From Argentina anserina (taxonomy: Eukaryota; Streptophyta; Magnoliopsida; Rosales; Rosaceae), in the NCBI RefSeq assembly GCF_933775445.1, contig NC_065876.1, positions 12,276,001-12,340,000 of the forward strand: DNA of 64,000 bases, read 5' to 3'. The notes beneath the pieces are model-generated. The model searched no databases, was not told the DNA's origin, and saw only the letters and a list, made by a program, of their open reading frames with translations. Both the position numbers and the translations under genes were made by a program. Shown here one piece after another: positions 12,003 to 24,525 of this stretch (positions are counted from its first letter, which is position 1; each line of letters starts with the position of its first letter).

Positions 12003-14865
12003 TGTAATAACCCTAAAAATTTCGAACAATATTAGTTTGTTTTCAATTCTATAAAATTTACGAATTTTTATTAGAATGAATGTGATTGGTTGCGACGTTA
12101 TGAAACGAGTAACGGATACGTTCTCGGAACGTTTAATTAGAAAAACGTTACGTTTCCGCAATTTATATATCAACTTTTATTCCGTCGCTCGGTTGTGACA
12201 ACTTTCTTCACGAAAGTTGTAGAGCTCGTCGATACGAGTTCGTGAGTATGTGACACGTTCGAATCGGACGTTGGAGGTAAAAGTTATTAATGTCGGAAGT
12301 TCGTTTCCGATTTTGGAAACAAGTATAAATAGTAAATTTTAGGGATTAGGGTTTCCATTTCTGGAAACCCTTCACCCCGCCTCCCCTCTTCCATTTTCGT
12401 TTCTCTCTCCCCGAAACCTCACCCTCTCCCTTCAGAAATTTCTTCGATTCGATCCGGCAAACTCCGGCCTTCGTGTCTCTCACCGCCGGTCCAAGGAGCT
12501 TCGCATGGACGTTCGCAGCTACCCTCGAGCTCGCCGCATCGCGCCTCGCCGCCGTTAGCTTCCTCGAGACAACCCGAGGCTTGGAAGGAAGCTCCGTCGT
12601 TCCACGCGACGTCGCCGTCAGGGCTAGGGTTCAGTGACCTGCTTGTAGAGCAATCGAAGCTCAGACAAACGTTTGTTGCTCGCCCAACTCGATCCGACTC
12701 CGCCGCACCTACGCTCGTCTCCGGTGGTTTTCGAGCACAAATCGAGGTGAGGATAGCCTAGGTTGGTTGTTGTGATGTTGTTGTTGAATTATTGTGTGGA
12801 TTTGTGATGTTTTGGTGGAGATCGGAGGTTGGAGATGATGGGGAGGTACTGCCGCCTTAGGCGGTGCGTGTGAAGGCGTGGGAGGGTCTAGGGGCGGTGT
12901 GAGGCCGTGGGGAGGAAGAGGAGGAAGAAAAGGAGAGAAATGGGGTGGCGGTGGCGTGATACGCGCTGTTGGGGGTGTCGGCGCGTGGGCCCCACGTGCA
13001 GCCTGCCGGAGATGGCGCGTGTACCGCACGCGCCGCCACGTGCGGCAGCGCGTGAACAGTGTTTCCGGAAGGGTAATTTTGTAATTTATTTACGTATGGT
13101 AAATGTAAATTTTATTTACGTACGGTAAATGTAAATTTTATTTACGTACGGTAATTGTAAATATAAATTACTTTTAGTAAAGGTAAAAAGTAAATTCAGA
13201 AGGGTAAATCAGTAATTATTATTTACTGAGACAGCACGTACATTTGAATAGTATTTATACGTACAGAAATACGCAAACAGTATGTACTCGTACAGAGATA
13301 TGTATTGGATGTGTATTTGTACATTAACACATAAAAAGTAATTACGTGAACAATAACAGTGAACAGTAAATTCGTAAAACCGAAAATTGCTGAACAGTAA
13401 CCAATTATTACTGTTTCGGCATCTAAAGGTTTGCGAAACGTTTCTAAATTCTTTTCTTATCTTTTCAAGGTGATCGATAAATCAAGGAAATGAATTATCT
13501 TCGGAAATTGTGGATTTACGCTCGAGTCGATAAGGTGAGTAAAATCTCACATATTTACGAATCTACCCTTGCGGTGATTCCAAGATTTTTGCAAGTGTTT
13601 TAAATATTGAAATACGACATGTATACAATATAGTGGATTATATATATATTGTATAAATGGTAATAAGTACATATATATATAGTTTGCTATAATATATACT
13701 GTTATGAATTCATTTGAAATAGGTCATTTCGATGACGAGCATGTCATTTTAATATGTATTCATTTGTTAAACGTTTTGTCTTCGGACGTGTTTATAAATT
13801 ATGACATGTATATGATATAGTGGATTATATATATGTATTGTATAAATGGTATATAAATACATATATATATATATAGTTTGCTATATAATATACTGTTATG
13901 ATTTTATTGTGATGATGTCATTTTGATGACAAAATTTTATCAAGCATGTGATTTTTGGTACAATATGATGTGTGATTATTGTACGTGATTTTAACATGGA
14001 GATTGTTGAAATGTGATTTGTCTTCGGACTTGATTTTTGGTACAATATGATGTGAGATTATTGTACGTGTTGGCAAGTCGGAACCTAGCTTTTGGCCGGG
14101 CGAAAGTTACGATACAGTTAGAGCTCTAGTCTGTCTGCCAGAGTCCTGCATGTGAGGTAACGGGTGGTTATCTGCTCATGAGTACTTATATTTTTGGATA
14201 TTGGGTAGCGGGTGGTTGCCCTATATTGGCGGTGTATTACGAGAGGGGTAACATATGTGTACCAGCGTTCTTGGTACCCGTATTATAAATGCATTTGGGT
14301 AACCAGAAGGGTTACTTAATTTCTCATGAGCGTTTCATTTCATATTTCTTTGGGATAACCAGATGGGCCGTCCATTGACTCATGAGTGCATTTATATTTG
14401 TTTGATTTTTGGATTTTCGTATATATTTATATGCGAGTTATATTTTCGTTTTACTCATACGAGCTGTAAAGCTTACCGGGTTTGTGTTTACAATCCCGGT
14501 GCACCAATTCAATGGTGTAGGGGATACTTCCGCAGGTGTTGACTAGTGGGAATTGAGAGACGATTCCGGTGACTCGAATTTGTTCGTTACCCTGCTTGTG
14601 GTGAGATTTCTAGAGTGGATTGGTGAGTGAGAATTTGTGAGCATTTATTTGTGAGTTTGTGAGAGATTATGAGAATTATTACATTTCCATTTTTATGTAT
14701 GGATTACAAATTTGGGTTGTAATAATTGGTTTGTCTGAGTTGTATTGATAACTCAGTAATGATCCGCTGTGACATTTTAAATGATTTCGATTTCATTGAG
14801 ATTATTTTGTGTTTAACGACTTTAAAATTTTCAGTTTTTAAGCTCGAAATTTTGGGATCGTTACA
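12003..14865 (+). repeat. Gypsy-1 3' LTR (2863 bp)
   Basis: Starts TGTAATAACCC and ends TCGTTACA. It has a TATA box at 12324-12332, a CT-rich leader, a GC-rich block (12840-13060) with short hairpins and three copies of a TTTACGTACGGTAAATGTAAA motif at about 13083-13165. The 65-nt exon-like module is at 13470-13534. It retains sequence lost from the 5' LTR, so it is the better guide to the ancestral LTR. Confidence 0.93.
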
Positions 14866-14870
14866 TTAAT
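14866..14870. repeat. Target-site duplication TTAAT (right copy, gypsy-1)
   Basis: Exact repeat of 5053-5057. Confidence 0.9.
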
Positions 14871-15580
14871 AGTCGGATACATGCTTCGTCTTCGTCTTCC
14901 TGCTTTCACCACTACCGACAGTTGAGTTTTATAGGTGCAGTACTCTCGTAAAGTCTCAATATTCGAATTCGAATTCGCTTATCAATTCAACCAACTTAAA
15001 TATAAGCCATGCAATGTACTCGATCTATTTCGACAAGAGGCCACCTAAATTTGATCGGATGACTTGTTTCTAGTGATAGGTCGTGTCTTATGTGCTGTAA
15101 CATCGATGAGATCATAAAGTACTCAATCATTAAGATCATGACCTGGGTAAATTAGGACGGAGCTTTGGTTTGCCACTAACAACAGTCCAACCTAAAAATT
15201 CTATCTTTTTTCGACAAGTAGCTAGCATCGTATTCGCATACGTGATTGATGAGGGTAATCTAACTTGAATACTTGATCCCTAGCTAGCTTGTGAAGATTT
15301 AGATATCGGAAAACTTAATTCTACGGATAATGAGATGGGGCAAATGCTAATTTCGCTCGTATTACATGGTCGCCATATTAATGAATTAGAAACTAATTAA
15401 CTTGATCGATCCTGATTGAGCAATTTTGGCCTTACTCACCTCATTGTGTTTCATATCCTAATTGTATCCAAATTCATTTGATTGACACATGTAGCCACCA
15501 GTTTAACATCAAATCTCCTCGATCAATAGATAGTTGATTTCTAGCATGGTCCGGACCATATATAACTTAGGGGAATTCTA
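14871..15580. other. Intergenic DNA, no gene seen
   Basis: AT-rich sequence with no long frame, recognisable motif or inverted repeat. Confidence 0.55.
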
Positions 15581-16840
15581 GCATGAATTGATCCGTACTC
15601 AACATATTCTACTCTCTAGTTTGCAATCCATTCTCTAACTATAATGAAAAAAAAAAATTAAGTTCTAAATTACTAAAATAGATATTAAATTATTAAATAA
15701 CCTTAAAATGTAGAATGTAATATTAGGAGTGCGATCAAACCTTACTTTATTTAAATAAGTTGTAAAATGAATTGCTCGATCAATGTCTTGAAAATACAAA
15801 GAAATGAAAAGTGTTTTTTTTCCCAACTGGGTGATCTAACACGTCTGGGAAGCAGAAGTTGGGATAATTGGTTAACTATTTGCGCATGCTTAGACTAGAT
15901 TAAGGAGATCCGGCTTTGATCGATACAGCTTTAAACAATCTGTAGAAGTAGACATGCATGTTGGCTATGTATAGACCTCACAGAATCACATAATACGCGT
16001 ACGTACTCTGGTTGATTAAGATTCGCATAACCCTATCTTGAACCGCCGCCACCAGCACCTCAACATTTTCATCTTTAATTTAATTAACATGGTCAAGAAT
16101 GATAGATGGATTTGCTTGGCATGAGTTTTCATCTATTTTATTGATGTAATGGATGATAGTGTGAGTCTAGTGGTCGACACAGACCTGTCTTAACCAAATG
16201 AAGGTGGATGAAGTTGAAAAATTATTAGCCAATTCATGAGCAATCATTTCAATTAGGTTATCCCACGAAGGAGAGGTCGAAATTCACATGTCTTGCTGTT
16301 TCCTTAATATTTGGCTTTTACTTTGTGCTACAGATACTGGTGGATTCCTGGCTTCTGTTGCAGCTACGATCTGAAATGACAAATACGAAACCAATTATTT
16401 GAAATATAATGGTGTATAAGCTTATATGAATTATGAAAAAGACTTGCATGTTTTAAATCTGATTTATATTCATCGTGGTGAAAGTTTGAGGGGGACATCT
16501 AGCAATTTTAACTGTTCCCCGGCCCTCTTTTGGTATCTATTCATATAAGCTTACGTTTCGTTGATAGTTGATAGTTCGTATGTATCTCGAAGCACCAATA
16601 AATCGGATAATTATGGCTTTAGGTTTTTGCATGAATCACATTCCACCGCCAACTCATTTACAATCTTAGGTCAGGAGTTGACAGTAAATGAAATTTGAAA
16701 GTAGCAGGGTTTTCCCTTGATATAGCAACCCCCAGCCCAGCCCATCTCTCTCTCTCTCTCTGGCATGTAGCTTTTCAACGAGTAGCATGCAACTCTCGGG
16801 AGAATTTACCCAGTTTGGAACGTTGAAAGTTGGAAACCAT
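15581..16840. repeat. Tandem segmental duplication, copy A (1260 bp)
   Basis: Begins GCATGAATTGATCCGTACTC and ends at CCAT, immediately before copy B starts with the same words. Similarity continues along the whole length with small indels. Copy A uniquely keeps about 37 bp near 16764-16800. A CT microsatellite is at 16744-16761. No gene is supported within it. Confidence 0.92.
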
Positions 16841-18159
16841 GCATGAATTGATCCGTACTCAACGTACATATTCTACTCTCTAGTTTGCAATCCATTCTCT
16901 AACTAATGAAAAAATTAAGTTCTAAATTACTATAATAGAATTTAAATTCTTAATAACCTTAAAATGTAGATTGTAAATTAGGAGTGTGATCAAACCTCAC
17001 TTTATTTACATAAGTTTTAGAAAGAACTGCTCAAGGTCATGAAAATACAAAGAAATGAAATGTTTTTTTTTCCAACTGTGTGATCTAATACGTCTGGGAA
17101 GCTGAAGTTGGGAATAATTGGTTAACTATATGCGCATGCTTAGACTAGATTAAGGAGATCCGGCTTTGATCGATACAGCTTTAAAGCATCTGTAGAAGTA
17201 GACATGCATGTTGGCTATGTATAGACCTCACAGAATCACATAATACGCGTACGTACTCTGGTTGATTAAGATTCGCATAACCCTATCTTGAACCGCCGCC
17301 ACCAGCACCTCAACATTTTCATCTTTAATTTAATTAACATGGTCAAGAATGATAGATGGATTTGCTTGGCATGAGTTTTCATCTATTTTATTGATGTAAT
17401 AGATGATAGTGTGAGTCTAGTGGTCGACACAGACCTGTCTTAACCAAATGAAGGTGGATGAAGTTGAAAAATTATTAGCCAATTCATGAGCAATCATTTC
17501 AATTAGGTTATCCCACAAAGGAGAGGTCGAAACGTACATGTCTTGCTGTATCCTTAATATTTGGCTTTTACTTTGTGCTACAGCTACTGGTGGATTCCTG
17601 GCTTCTGTTGCTGCTATCTGGAATGACAATTACGAAACCAAGTATTTGAAATATAATGGTGTATAAGCTTATATGAATCATCAAAAAGACTTGCATGTTT
17701 TGCTTCTGTTGCAGCTACGATCTGGAATGACAAATACGAAACCAATTATTTGAAATATAATGGTGTATAAGCTTATATGAATTATGAAAAAGACTTGCAT
17801 GTTTTAAATCTGATTTATATTCATCGTGGGGAAAGTTTGAGGGGGACATCTAGCAATTTTAACTGTTCCCCGGCCCTCTTTTGGTATCTATTCATATAAG
17901 CTTACGTTTCGTTGATAGTTGATAGTTCGTATGTATCCCGAAGCACCAATAAATCGGATAATTATGGCTTTAGGTTTTTGCATGAATCACATTCCACCGC
18001 CAACTCATTTACAATCTCAGGTTAGGAGTTGACAGTAAATGAAATTTGAAAGTAGCAGGGTTTTCCCTTGATATAGCAACCCCCAGCCCACTCCACCCCA
18101 TCTCTCTCTCTCTCTCTGGAGAATTTACCCAGTTTGGATCGTTGAAAGTTGAAAACCAT
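16841..18159. repeat. Tandem segmental duplication, copy B (1319 bp)
   Basis: Direct repeat of copy A. The three unit borders all carry GCATG (15581, 16841, 18160), which suggests unequal exchange or template slippage at a 5-bp microhomology. It contains an extra internal duplication at 17599-17803. A 70-codon minus-strand frame at 17417-17629 has an ordinary protein-like composition, but copy A does not preserve it cleanly and no family is recognised. Confidence 0.92.
17599..17803. repeat. About 100-bp tandem duplication nested in copy B
   Basis: GCTTCTGTTGC, then ATCTGGAATGACAA, then TATAATGGTGTATAAGC occur twice in a row (17599-17700 and 17701-17803). Copy A has one unit at about 16350-16452. 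The second unit is closer to copy A than the first. Confidence 0.85.
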
Positions 18160-18416
18160 GCATGTCTGTTATGATCAGATCTTTAATTTTTATGGTAATT
18201 AATTAATTAAGTACGTTTTAGGTAATAAGTTATCCGTGTCCGGGTCATTGTTAACTGATTAAGATAAAATCCAATTAAGTTTATTTGTCTACGCTTGTCT
18301 AATAAACAATAAAGGCAACACGTACTTTATATATGGCACTATATATGGCACGAAAAATATTTTAATGTCATAATATGGCGCCAAATTCGGCGCCAAATTC
18401 GGCGCCACAATCCCAC
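18160..18416. other. Short AT-rich spacer with GGCGCC repeats
   Basis: Contains three GGCGCC boxes spaced 12 bp apart (18378-18407, GGCGCCAAATTC repeats). On the minus strand these read TTTGGCGCC, which resembles an E2F site. The spacer is probably the outer part of the foldback element interrupted by the solo LTR. Confidence 0.45.
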
Positions 18417-21329
18417 TGTAACGATCACAAAATTTCGAGCATAAAAACTCAAAATTTCAAAATCGTGAAACACCAAAACAATCTTAATGAGTCGAAATCA
18501 TTTTAAATGTCACAGCAGATCATTACTGAGTTCACAATACAACTCAGACAAACCAATTATTACAAACCAAATTTATAATCCAACATTACATAAAAATGGA
18601 AATGTAATAATCCTCACAATCTCTCACAAAACCCACAAATAAATCCTCACAAGTTCTCACGCACAAATCCACAATAAAAACCTCACCACAAGTAGGATAA
18701 TGAACAACTTCGAGTCTTCAGAGTTGTCCATCGATCTCCACTAATCAACACATGCGGAATTATTCCCTACACCATTGAATTGGTGCACCGGGATTGTAAA
18801 CTTTACAGCTCGTATGAGTAAAATGAAAATATAAATCGCATATCAATATATACGAAAATTCACCAATCAACAAATATAAATGCACTCATGAGTCAATGGA
18901 CGGCCCATCTGGTTGTCCCAAAAATATGAAATGAAGTGCTCATGAGAAATTGGGCAACCCTTCTGGTTACCCAAATGCATTTATAATACGGGTACTAATG
19001 AACGCTAGTACACATCTGTTACCCCTCACGTAGTACACCGCCGATATTGGGCAGCCTCCCGCTACCCAACGTCCAAAAATTATGAGTACTCATGAGCCGA
19101 TAACCCATATGTTACCTCTCATGTAGTACTCCGGCAGACAGACTAGAGCTCTAACTGTATCGTAACTTTCGCCCGGCCAAAGGCTAGGTTTCCGACTTGC
19201 CAAACACGTCCGAAGACTGGTCCGAAGACATAAACACGTTTTAACAAACTCCATGTTAAAACCACATACAATAATCATCACCTCATATTGTACAGATCAA
19301 ATCACATGCTCGACATATAAATCTCGTCATCAAAATGACATAATAAAGATAAAATCATAACAGTATATTATACAGCAAACTATATATATATGTACCTATT
19401 TACCATTTATACAATATATATATAATCCACTATATCATATACATGTCATATTTCATAACCACGTCAGAAGACAAAACGTTTTAACAAACTCCATGTTAAA
19501 ACCACATACAATCATCACCCCATATTGTACGAATCAAATCACATGCTCGATATATAAATCTCGTCATCAAAATCATATTCACAATGAAATAATAACAGTA
19601 TATAATATAGAAAACTATATATATATATGTACATATTTACCATTTATACAATTATATATATATATTCCACTATATCATATACGTGTAGTATTTCAATCTT
19701 TAACATTCTGCAAAATCTCGAATCTCCTCAAGGGTAGATTCGTAAATATGTGAGATTTTACTCACCTTATCAACTCGAGCGTAATTCCACAATTGCCGAA
19801 GGTAATTCATTTCCTTAATTTATAGATCACCTTGAAAAGATAAGAAAAGAATTTAGAATCGTTACGTAAACCTTTAAATGCCGAAACAGTAATAATCGGT
19901 TACTGTTCAACAATTTCTGGTTTTACGAATTTACTGTTCACTGAGTACTATTCACGTAATTACTATTCATGTATTACTGTACAAATACACATCCATTAGG
20001 TATTCTTGTACGAGTACATACTATTTACGTATTTTTGTACGTATAAATATTATTCAATGTAAATATTGTCTCAGTAAATATCAATTACTGATTTACCCTT
20101 CCGAAATTACTTTTTACATTTACTGAAAATAATTTACATTTATATTTACCGTACGTAAAATAAAATTTACATTTACCGTACGTAAATCACTTTTTACATT
20201 CACCGTACGTAAAAATAAATTACAAATTTACCCTTCGGAAACACTGTTCACGCGCCGCCGCACGTGGCGGCGCGTGGGGTACACGCCACCTCCGGCAGGC
20301 CGCGCCACTCACTGTGGCCGCGTGGGGCCCACGCGCCAAGCCCAAAACCGGCGTGTAGCACGCCACCGCCGCCTTATTTCTCTCATTTTCTTCCTCCTCT
20401 TCCTCTCCACGGCCTCACGCCGCCCCTAGACCCCTCCACGCTCGCACACACGCCGCCTAAGGCGGCGGTGTTCATAATCCTCTAATCCCCCTCCAATCTT
20501 CTTCAAACCAACCAAAAATCACAACAATCATATGAAACTAACCCTCACCTCAATCGATGTTTTGGACCGTCAGATTCACCGAAGGAATTCAGAAAATCAT
20601 CGTGAAGGCTCGGGTTCGAGGGGAGATGATCGCTGGCGTCGCTGCTCGAGGTGAGTCTCACCGTGGGTCGATTCGTGTCGTGGAGGAGGAAGGTGAGCTC
20701 ATGGTGGTGGCGCCGAGCTCCTGCGATGCCAGCCACGTCGAAATCAACGAACCCGAGGTCGAGCTCCGTCAGCGCTTCTCGATCCCCGCTCGGGGTGCGT
20801 CGCCGCTATCACTGGTCGCTGCGTCGTGGTCGCGCGGTCTCAATGACACCGGCGGTGTCAAGCACGGAGGCCGGTGGAGGGAGATCGCCGGCGTGGAAGG
20901 AGAGGGTCGGGGAGAGAGAGTCACGAGGGGGAGAGAGAAAGGAGGGAGGCGCGGGTGAAGGGTTTCCAGAAATGGAAACCCTAATCCCTAAATTTTTCTA
21001 TTTATACTAGTTTCCAAAATCGGAAACGAACTTCCGACGTTAATAACTTTCACGTCCGATGTCCGATTCGAACGCGTCACGCATCCACGCACTCGTATCG
21101 ACGAGCTCTACGACTTTCCTGAAGAAAGTTTTCACAAACGATCGACGGAGTAAAAGTCGATATATTCGTTGCGGAAACGTAACGTTTTTTCTAATCAAAC
21201 GTTCCGAGAACGTTTCCGTTTTTGTTTCGTAAATTCGCAAACCACTAAATTCATTTTAATTGAATTTCACAACTTTATAGAATTCAAATCAAAACCAAAT
21301 ATTGTTCAGAAAAAATTAGGGTTATTACA
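18417..21329 (-). mobile_element. Solo gypsy LTR, minus orientation (2913 bp)
   Basis: Read on the minus strand it starts TGTAATAACCC (at 21329) and ends GTTACA (at 18417), like the LTRs of gypsy-1 and gypsy-2. It is flanked by a perfect 5-bp duplication CCCAC (18412-18416 and 21330-21334). There is no internal region, primer site or polypurine tract, so it arose by recombination between two LTRs that removed the interior. It keeps the GC hairpins (20321-20336, 20451-20467) and the 65-nt exon-like module (19766-19830, minus). Confidence 0.93.
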
Positions 21330-21334
21330 CCCAC

Positions 21335-22210
21335 GTTACATGCTAAGTCATATTGTTATGTTAGCAATTACAATAATCACAAAATATCATTTTTAAATGA
21401 AAATACAATTTTATCCTTGTTAATCCAACGGTTCTAAATTATTATAAAAAATTATAATTCCTTTTTATATTATTTATTTTTTCAAAATAGTTTCAAAATA
21501 TAATATAAAAAATACGATATATACAAAGTATGCTTGAAATATATAGATATATATATATATATATATATATCTCCGTGTGTGTGCGCGCGCGGGGGGGGGG
21601 CGATATATATACATATATATATATATATATGTGTGTGGTGCCTATATGGTAATTATATTATTTAATTATAAAAATAATTAATCATAAATATAAATTAATT
21701 AAATAAAAAAGTCATGAATCTTAACATATTTGTCACTAGACAGATTCTAATCGACATAATTGTATTAAATATGGTTTTAATTAAGATATGTATACTCTAG
21801 GAAAAATAATATTTGTTAACTTACATATCCTCTTAAATCGATTATGCACTAACAAAAGAATATTTCATTTCAGCAAAAAAAACCAAAATAATTTTATCAA
21901 AAGTTTTCATCTAAATATAAATATTGTAGTTAACTTACATCGTCTGAAATTTGAAAATAAACATATTTTGTGCATATATATATTTCACGCGTGCACACAC
22001 ATATTTCAAGTATATTTTCATAAATATCATTTTTTAAAATTATATTTTATTGTGATGAAAAATAAAAAATAATAAAAAGAAAAAATGTTTTTATAATAAT
22101 TTAAAACCGTTAAATTAACAAATATATAATTGTCTTTTCATTTAAAATGATATTTTTATATAAGTTTAATTGTTAATGTGACAATGTAATGTGACATGCC
22201 ACGTAGGATT
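21335..22210. mobile_element. Foldback element with long inverted arms, left end split by the solo LTR
   Basis: The left arm (21335-21600) and right arm (about 21980-22205) are inverted copies. Examples are ATATCATTTTTAAATGAAAA against its reverse near 22135, CGGTTCTAAATTATTATAAA against its reverse near 22085, and GCTTGAAATATATA with GTGTGTGTGCGCGCG against the reverse of 21990-22015. The outermost arm (CCCACGTTACATG versus CCTACGTGGCATG) crosses the solo LTR insertion site, so the element's left tip lies before 18417. It has no coding capacity and its superfamily is uncertain. Confidence 0.6.
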
Positions 22211-22762
22211 TATATTATGCTCCTCATATGACACTTGTAACTGGCAGTACATTCTCCCAAGCAATAACTCCCATGTTTTATGTAAAGAAATTATCAAATT
22301 AGTATGAAAATTAGTTTCCCCTTAGCAGTGTATTATATATGTATATCAATCTTGGTGGGTCAGTCTGTCGCATTTGTTAGTGAATAGTATTTATCTCATA
22401 ATTCGGATAAGAGTATAGTAGTTGCCACATGCAAAGACGGTTAATGACTATGTAAATTACCACCACATGGGATCCCTTTTGCCATTTTTGCTGACGAAAC
22501 CCTAGGTTTGTGTCGATCTGCCTAAGAGCATATATAATAACCCTTAGTGGGAGTGCCGGCGCTTGTAATTCAAGTTGTCAAATTTGAACATATGAATACT
22601 TCAGCACAGAATTGAAACATCAAAAGCAATTCATCAAGACCCACCAGAAGCTATAAAATTAAAAACCTAACTAATATCATAAAATATAAAAGAACTTCTA
22701 GCTCCTCTTGTATAAAATCCTCCATTTTTCTCCTCCTTGCAAGTACCTTTCACCTTTGCAAG

Positions 22763-22764
<2 letters not shown>
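22211..22764. other. Intergenic DNA, no gene seen
   Basis: AT-rich with no recognisable feature. A short stretch near 22490-22560 is less AT-rich but has no coding motif. Confidence 0.5.

Positions 22765-22809
<45 letters not shown>
22765..22809. repeat. (TA)n microsatellite
   Basis: About 22 TA repeats, ending next to the foldback element at 22811. A shorter TA run (23207-23222) lies on the element's other side. Confidence 0.95.
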
Positions 22810-22810
<1 letters not shown>

Positions 22811-22812
<2 letters not shown>

Positions 22813-23196
22813 CTGCGAAGGTCCGCACCAATACTTTTAGTACGAATTTCTATTTTTACCCTATTTTTCGATCGAATGTCCTCATCTATACCATCTAGTA
22901 GTTAAATAATATTGTGTAGATTATCTATCCAAAATTTCAGTTAATTTGGTGATCGTTAAGGTCCTCAAAATCGAAAACAAATGGACGGACTGAATTCTAT
23001 CAAACATGAATCATTCATGTTTTTAACAGAAAAACTCAATTTTGAGAGACTTAACAATTACCAAATTGACATTTTATAGAGATGATCTACACAATATTAT
23101 CTAGATACTAGACGGTGAAAATGAGAAAATTCGATTAAAAAAGTTGTGTAAAAATAAAAATCTGCACCAAAATCATTAATGCGGACCTCCGCACCT
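22811..23196. mobile_element. Foldback MITE inserted in a TA microsatellite (Micron-like)
   Basis: The left end GGCTGCGAAGGTCCGCACC matches the reversed right end, which contains GGTGCGGAGGTCCGCA. Inner parts are also inverted: CACAATATTATCT, AGGGTAAAAATAGAAATT and TTAATTTGGTGATCGTTAA each have a reverse partner. The roughly 385-bp unit would fold into one long imperfect hairpin. It has no coding capacity. TA repeats on both sides fit families that insert into TA microsatellites. Confidence 0.7.
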
Positions 23197-23930
23197 GAGA
23201 AAATATGTATATATATATATATGCCCCTATAATATTTGATGATTAGGAAGCCACAAAGAGAATCCGAACAAATAAGCATGTATTTTTGGCCAATCCAAAA
23301 GCTGGCCGGCCGGAAACCAAAGTGAGAAAAGTTGTTCAAGCTTTGTTAATGGATTACAGTTCCTTGAATTAATGTATTGCAAGTTCGGAAAGTACAGTAC
23401 TATTATAGTATATATGAAAAGAAACTCGACTTTAGACTAAAATTCTTTTTAATTGGAAATTATCATCTAAAGATCTTCGTTAAAACTAAATGATTACAAA
23501 TTGGTGTTATAAATAGGATTTTCTGTAATCTACAGTTGATACTTTACGTAGATTTCCAAGTTGCAACGACCCAGGCCTGTGTGTAAAAGAAGATTATATA
23601 TAAGAATTGTCTATAAAATTAACGAGGGTTTGGTCTTATTTCTATCGGAAAATTAAAGATAATGAAAGTGCACATACGACTTTGTAGCTTTTTCAGGGAC
23701 AATTCAAGATAGCAAGTATTACTGTATTAGGGTATTAACTTAAGAAAAAGAAGTTAGAAGTGGGATCATGAGCTTTGGAAAATGGCCATATATGTACCTC
23801 CACTACGTAGTACGTACTAATCTGGAACTATATATTTGCACATAAACATACAATATAAGATACTGTAATTTATAGTTTTATACAGTTATACCAGCAGAGC
23901 TAGCTAGGATGGGGCTTATGTGCAGGAACC
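23197..23930. other. Intergenic DNA, no gene seen
   Basis: AT-rich with a short TA microsatellite at 23207-23222. No coding or RNA signal is seen. Confidence 0.5.
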
Positions 23931-23931
23931 T

Positions 23932-24525
23932 TGAGGACCGGCCGTCTAGAGCTCCCAACTCAAGTATGCCCCTGAAAAAAAATATGCCACGTATATTTTT
24001 TTAGTTAAAAATAATATTATTTATATATATAAAATTAAAGTTAAAGTGAAATAGAGAGTTTCATGTTTTTTAAATTTTCCTTTGCGGTTATGACTATACA
24101 AGTTCTAGTTAATTTTGATTAGTTTTATATAATCATATATTTGATCTTATTATTTCGTCAGTTATATTTTTAATTATTTTTATCTTATAGTAATTGTTCG
24201 TCATTTGCTCTTTCATAAAAGATCAATTTTTTTTCTTTTTTAGTTTCGAACATATTTGAGAATTGGGCAATAGAGAAAGAACATTTCTAATTCAACTATT
24301 CAACTTGATTTATCCCGTAACGAGGTCGTGTTATGGGGGTTCCTTTGTATTTCTTTTAAAAAAAAACTATTGAATTCAACTTGTGGGTAGTCTTGTATGC
24401 AAATTTCAATTTACAAACTATCTTGCGTTCGTAGAAAAATAATAATTTGTGACTAAATTAAAATGTAAGGAGCCCCCTCTTTTCATTTCGCCTATAGCTC
24501 CGAAAATCTCAAGACCGGCCCTAAC
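23932..24525. mobile_element. Possible non-autonomous hAT-type remnant
   Basis: The left end contains AGGACCGGCC. The right end read in reverse contains AGGGCCGGTCTTGAGATTTTC and a stretch resembling GGCGAAATGAAAAG, a combination often seen at plant hAT-like termini. No target duplication is resolved and the interior has no intact frame. The ends could belong to different insertions. Confidence 0.3.

Larger units (their letters stand above)
5058..14865 (+). mobile_element. Gypsy-1: complete Ty3/gypsy LTR retrotransposon, coding region mutated
   Basis: The 9.8-kb element is bounded by LTRs starting TGTAATAACCC and ending GTTACA, with a perfect 5-bp target duplication TTAAT on both sides (5053-5057, 14866-14870). 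Inside are a tRNA-Met primer site, gag with zinc knuckles, protease, reverse transcriptase, RNase H, integrase and a polypurine tract, in the gypsy order PR-RT-RH-IN. The integrase ends in a chromodomain-like stretch (VKVLW...SWELE). Together with LTRs over 2 kb, this suggests the Tekay/Del chromovirus lineage (inference). The polyprotein is broken by at least four frameshifts, several stops and an integrase deletion, so it cannot be autonomous as it stands. Confidence 0.95.
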
